Positions 44,884 to 48,126 of a stretch of 48,126 nucleotides of DNA are shown piece by piece; position 1 is the stretch's first letter; each line of letters starts with the position of its first letter. The stretch is from the NCBI GenBank assembly GCA_001642005.1, contig LWCA01000142.1:1-48126 (forward strand), given 5' to 3'. The DNA is from Intoshia linei. Taxonomy: Eukaryota; Orthonectida; Rhopaluridae. The notes under the pieces are model-generated. The model did not search any database, was not told the DNA's origin, and was given only the letters and a program-made list of their open reading frames with translations. The translations under genes and the position numbers were made by a program.

Positions 44884-46549
44884 TTAACACCAATTATCTT
44901 CATCATTTACCCACTCTTGTTCGGGTTCATCGCGGTAATCGTTATCCACCGTTGTGTTGTTATTGTAATTCGCATTTGAGAACGAATGAGCAGCAGTTTT
45001 GTATTCATGATTTCCATATGCATCCATAAACTCGGGAATTTGTTGGTTGCTTTCCTTCAACAGTGTTATTAATTCAGGGATTAAATTGGAACTTTCGTCG
45101 TTAAAAAATGATATTGCTTCACCCATTCGCCCTACTCTTCCAGTACGTCCAATCTTGTGAACATACTCGTCAATGTCTTTTGGCATGTCATAATTTATGA
45201 CACGTCTTATATTGCTAATGTCAAGTCCTCTTGAAGCCACTCCAGTTGCAACCATAATTGGCATTTCGCCTGATTTGAACTTATATATTGCGTCTTCCCG
45301 CTGGAATTGAGATTTGTTGCCATGAATAGCAATAGCTCTGCAACCATTTTTTCGTAAAACCAATTCCAAACAATCTGCACCATCTTTGCGTTCAACAAAC
45401 ACTAATACGAGATTCTCCTTAGAAGCATCCCCAATATGGTCGAAGATTGCTTTACATTTCTGTGAATCGTGTAGATACAGAAAAGTTTGAGTTATATTCT
45501 GACTTGTACTACCTACTCTTCCAACCGCTATAAAAATGTAATCTTCCAGATAATCTGCAGCCATGTATTGAATTTTTTTGGGAAAGGTGGCAGAAAACAT
45601 GACAGTTTGTCTTTTTCCTTTCGGTGGCATGTCATATTCTTCAACGATCCGTCGGATTTGTGGTTCGAACCCCATATCCAACATCCTGTCAGCTTCGTCC
45701 AATACCAAAATTTTACAATTCTCCAGCCAAATGTATCCTTTTTGGATAAAATCATCGAATCTTCCAGGAGTAGCAATAATTATATCTACACCTTTAGAAA
45801 TTTCTTTAACTTGTTCTCTAGATGGCGCACCGCCATACACTACAACAGGCCTTACTATAGATCTGTATACATATTTTTTTGTTTCATAATATATCTGTAT
45901 TGCCAATTCACGTGTTGGTGTAATAATCACTGCATACGGACCTTGCTCCGGGCCTAGTGTTCTTTCGTATTTATACGATAATTCTGGTAATTTCATCAAT
46001 TTATTTAAAATAGGAAGCATAAAAGCTGCAGTTTTACCTGATCCAGTTTGGGCACATGCCATCAAATCACGGTCATTGTTTATAACTGGAATAGCGTATT
46101 TCTGCACCGGGGTTGGTTTTAAATAATTACTGAGTGTTATATTTTGTCTCAAAACCTTAGCAAAATTTTGATTTTCAAATTTGTCAATTGGATCTGGACA
46201 TGAGTTTCCACTCATCTTGACAGGAATGGCATCATAGTAGTCAAAATTTATTCCTATATTTTCTTTTGAAAAATATTCTCTTTCCTGTTTTGCGTTCTTT
46301 GGGAGCATGATTACTTCTCCCATTGGACATCCCGTAGTTTCATAGGAATCCATGCAATGGTGATAATCTATAAAATCGCTTTGGTTGATTTTAGTTGGTT
46401 GAGGTTTTTTGTAATAATTTTCTTGGTCGTATCCGTCATTGTAATTTGATTTACCGTAACCATTATCATAATCATCGTATTTATTGTAATTTTGTCTCTA
46501 AAAATTATAATTTTTAAATATTAATTAAATTAATTACGTTATACGACAT
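44884..46549 (-). CDS. DEAD-box RNA helicase, DDX3/PL10/Vasa class
   Basis: ATP-dependent RNA helicase acting in translation initiation and germ-granule or mRNP biology. Two exons, 46538-46549 (only ATG TCG TAT AAC) and 44884-46497, are separated by a 40-nt intron and give 541 aa. The N-terminus is Tyr/Asn/Gly-rich. Then EYFSKENIGINFDYYDAIPV and SGNSCP, typical of DDX3/Ded1. Helicase motifs: Q motif TPVQKYAIP (about 133), I AQTGSGKT (153-160), Ia PTREL (198), Ib TPGR, II DEAD (271-274), III SAT (306-308), then VFVERKDGAD, IV-V ATGVASRGLDI and VI HKIGRTGRVGR. All catalytic residues are present. The C-terminus is short and acidic and ends EQEWVNDEDNWC: Trp in an acidic tail recalls Vasa, while the linker before the core recalls DDX3. 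RGG repeats and CCHC knuckles are absent, so the PL10-versus-Vasa choice is open. Confidence 0.96.
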
Positions 46550-46559
46550 TGGTATAATT

Positions 46560-47880
46560 TAAAATAAAATTTAATATATAAAGTAAATGTAAATATGTAA
46601 TTGAAATTGTAATATCACTCAATAGAATTCAAAGTTGGATTACGCTAGTACCGATGGATACATAACCAAAATCTATAGTTAATGTAATTATTTATCAGTT
46701 TTAATTACTTTAGATTTAATTACATTACACAGTACTTTCTGGCTGCATTTTACCACACTTTTAGATTTACCACTGTAAATCGTATACATAAGTACATTTT
46801 TTTAACCAGGAGAGATTATTATAGTTGCATCGATACATATTTTAATTTACAGGCTTAAATTTTAAGCCAATCTTAGTCTGCGTTTGTAAAAAAATGTGAT
46901 TATCAATCAATTATTGAATTGGAAAGTAAATTTGTATATCGATAAATTCTTGCACGTTTCTTTAAAATTTTTAAAATGTAAAACAAAGTATAAAATACGA
47001 ATCTACAAATTTAGTTTTGGGACTAGTTTTCATTTACATGTATTAATTTGTTATCTTATACTACTCGCGCAGGATAGTTTTGACAAGACAGACTGAATTT
47101 AAGAGTATCATTAACTTTATTATGTTAAAAAACAGAATCAAAAATCACTTATACATTTTTGAATTTGTTTAAATATTAAATTTCATTCAGCAAGATTAAT
47201 TTTAATTAACAAAGATTAAAAATTAATATTCAGTAATGAAATTGAACAATATCAAAGGAAAATTGTCCGCTTCACTGAACATAAAATTGAATTGCTCATT
47301 GTTGAGTCAACAAAAATCTAATTTTTTTATAAATTTTTGATTATAAATCTCTTGATAAAGATTAAATTTTATAGATTTAAAAATTACCGGTAAGATAGAA
47401 CATTAATTTTATTTTAATGCATGAAATTTATAGAAATTACATATAGTCTTGTATAAAAATAATTGCGCAATTGAGCTACAAATTTTTGTGCTCAGAACTA
47501 TATACTGTAATTAACCCTTACATACATAACATAGACGAACAACGCTAAAAGAGCATGTTGAACTTTGAGTGCAAAACTTCAAGTACTTTGTATTTAACTA
47601 AAAATATGAATTTGACTGGCAAACTGACATTTATTGTTATGCAATTAACATTTTATTTTTTTTGTCTTCAAATTACTGTTAAATTATTACTTAAATTTTT
47701 ATGTCGGAAAATACCTGGAAAACAAATAAAAAATTTAATTTATCCCATATTTACTGGTCAAAAAAAATGTAAATACATATGAAATTCGAAAATACGTAAT
47801 AATTATTGTGTTTATGGGTATATATCGATTTCCTGAATTGAGGGACTATTGGTACAATGATTTTTTTACTGTTAATTGAG
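46560..47880. other. Gene-poor AT-rich interval
   Basis: Upstream flank of the helicase gene. Only short unsupported frames occur (for example 46896-47096 and 47555-47782, mostly Phe/Leu/Lys codons typical of AT-rich noise). No exon, RNA gene or transposon end was recognised. Confidence 0.6.
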
Positions 47881-47883
47881 TTA

Positions 47884-48126
47884 AATCTGCACTATCTTAC
47901 AAACGATTTAGTGAAATTAATTGGTTCATAAATATGTGCTCCATTCATATCAATGATTTGGGAAAAAGAGATGTGGATAAATCAGTTGTAGATATTATAA
48001 AATATTTAAATGACAAATTTAATTATTTGTATTCATTTGAAGAACATTTTTCTATAGATGAAGGCATGGTCTAATATAAAGGAAGATACTCTTTTAAAGT
48101 ATACATGCCTTTCAAACCCACCAAAA
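47884..48126 (+). pseudogene. piggyBac-type transposase fragment with in-frame stop
   Basis: The frame reads LSYKRFSEINWFINMCSIH, INDLGKRDVDKSVVDIIKYL, then FSIDEGMV, a TAA stop at 48072-48074, and YKGRYSFKVYMPFKPTK up to the window edge. The block around DEGMV-x-YKGR-x-SF-x-YMP-x-KP is the conserved segment holding a catalytic Asp of piggyBac (PGBD) transposases. The single stop inside this block marks it as inactive or as sequencing error. It continues past the right edge. Confidence 0.87.

Noticed and set aside
45487-45957. Long plus-strand frames of 156 and 103 codons
   Set aside because: They are antisense shadows of the conserved helicase exon.

Overview
The window is AT-rich nuclear DNA of an invertebrate animal. 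The evidence is spliceosomal GT...AG genes, an animal-specific DEG/ENaC sodium channel, an NRF-6-type acyltransferase, UNC-50, FAM114A and POLE4 homologues, and many hAT, Tc1/mariner and piggyBac remnants. I cannot name the species. Intron sizes fall into two groups: one of 34-120 nt and one above about 180 nt that carries transposons. Acceptors are mostly short TTTAG-type sites. The sequence is draft assembly: two single-N joins lie inside directly duplicated flanks.

Layout. 0.8-7.5 kb (minus): two NRF-6/acyltransferase-3 paralogues, the left one cut by the window edge. 9.0-17.8 kb (minus): a complete 13-exon DEG/ENaC channel (about 713 aa) with an unusual Pro/Gly/Glu repeat exon. 18-20.7 kb: an orphan exon and a decayed Tc1/mariner transposase. 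21.0-27.1 kb (plus): a tandem pair of tiny three-zinc-knuckle genes with matching exon structures. 27.2-30.3 kb: repeats and assembly joins. 30.3-35.5 kb (plus): a complete 12-exon eIF2B-epsilon gene (712 aa) with a complete POLE4-like histone-fold gene nested antisense in its third intron. 37.1-40.0 kb (minus): UNC-50, head-to-head (139 bp) with a 10-exon FAM114A-like gene at 40.2-44.2 kb (plus). 44.9-46.5 kb (minus): an intact DDX3/PL10/Vasa-class DEAD-box helicase whose first exon is 12 nt. 47.9 kb to the end: a piggyBac transposase fragment with an in-frame stop.

The genes are ordinary housekeeping and membrane genes: translation initiation and its control (eIF2B-epsilon, DDX3), replication or chromatin (POLE4), early secretory pathway and Golgi (UNC-50, FAM114A), and membrane signalling or lipid handling (DEG/ENaC, NRF-6). 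They do not form one pathway. The gene models were built by hand from frame, splice-site and phase continuity. All but the two NRF genes and the 3' end of UNC-50 join into one continuous reading frame. No rRNA, tRNA or CRISPR was seen.
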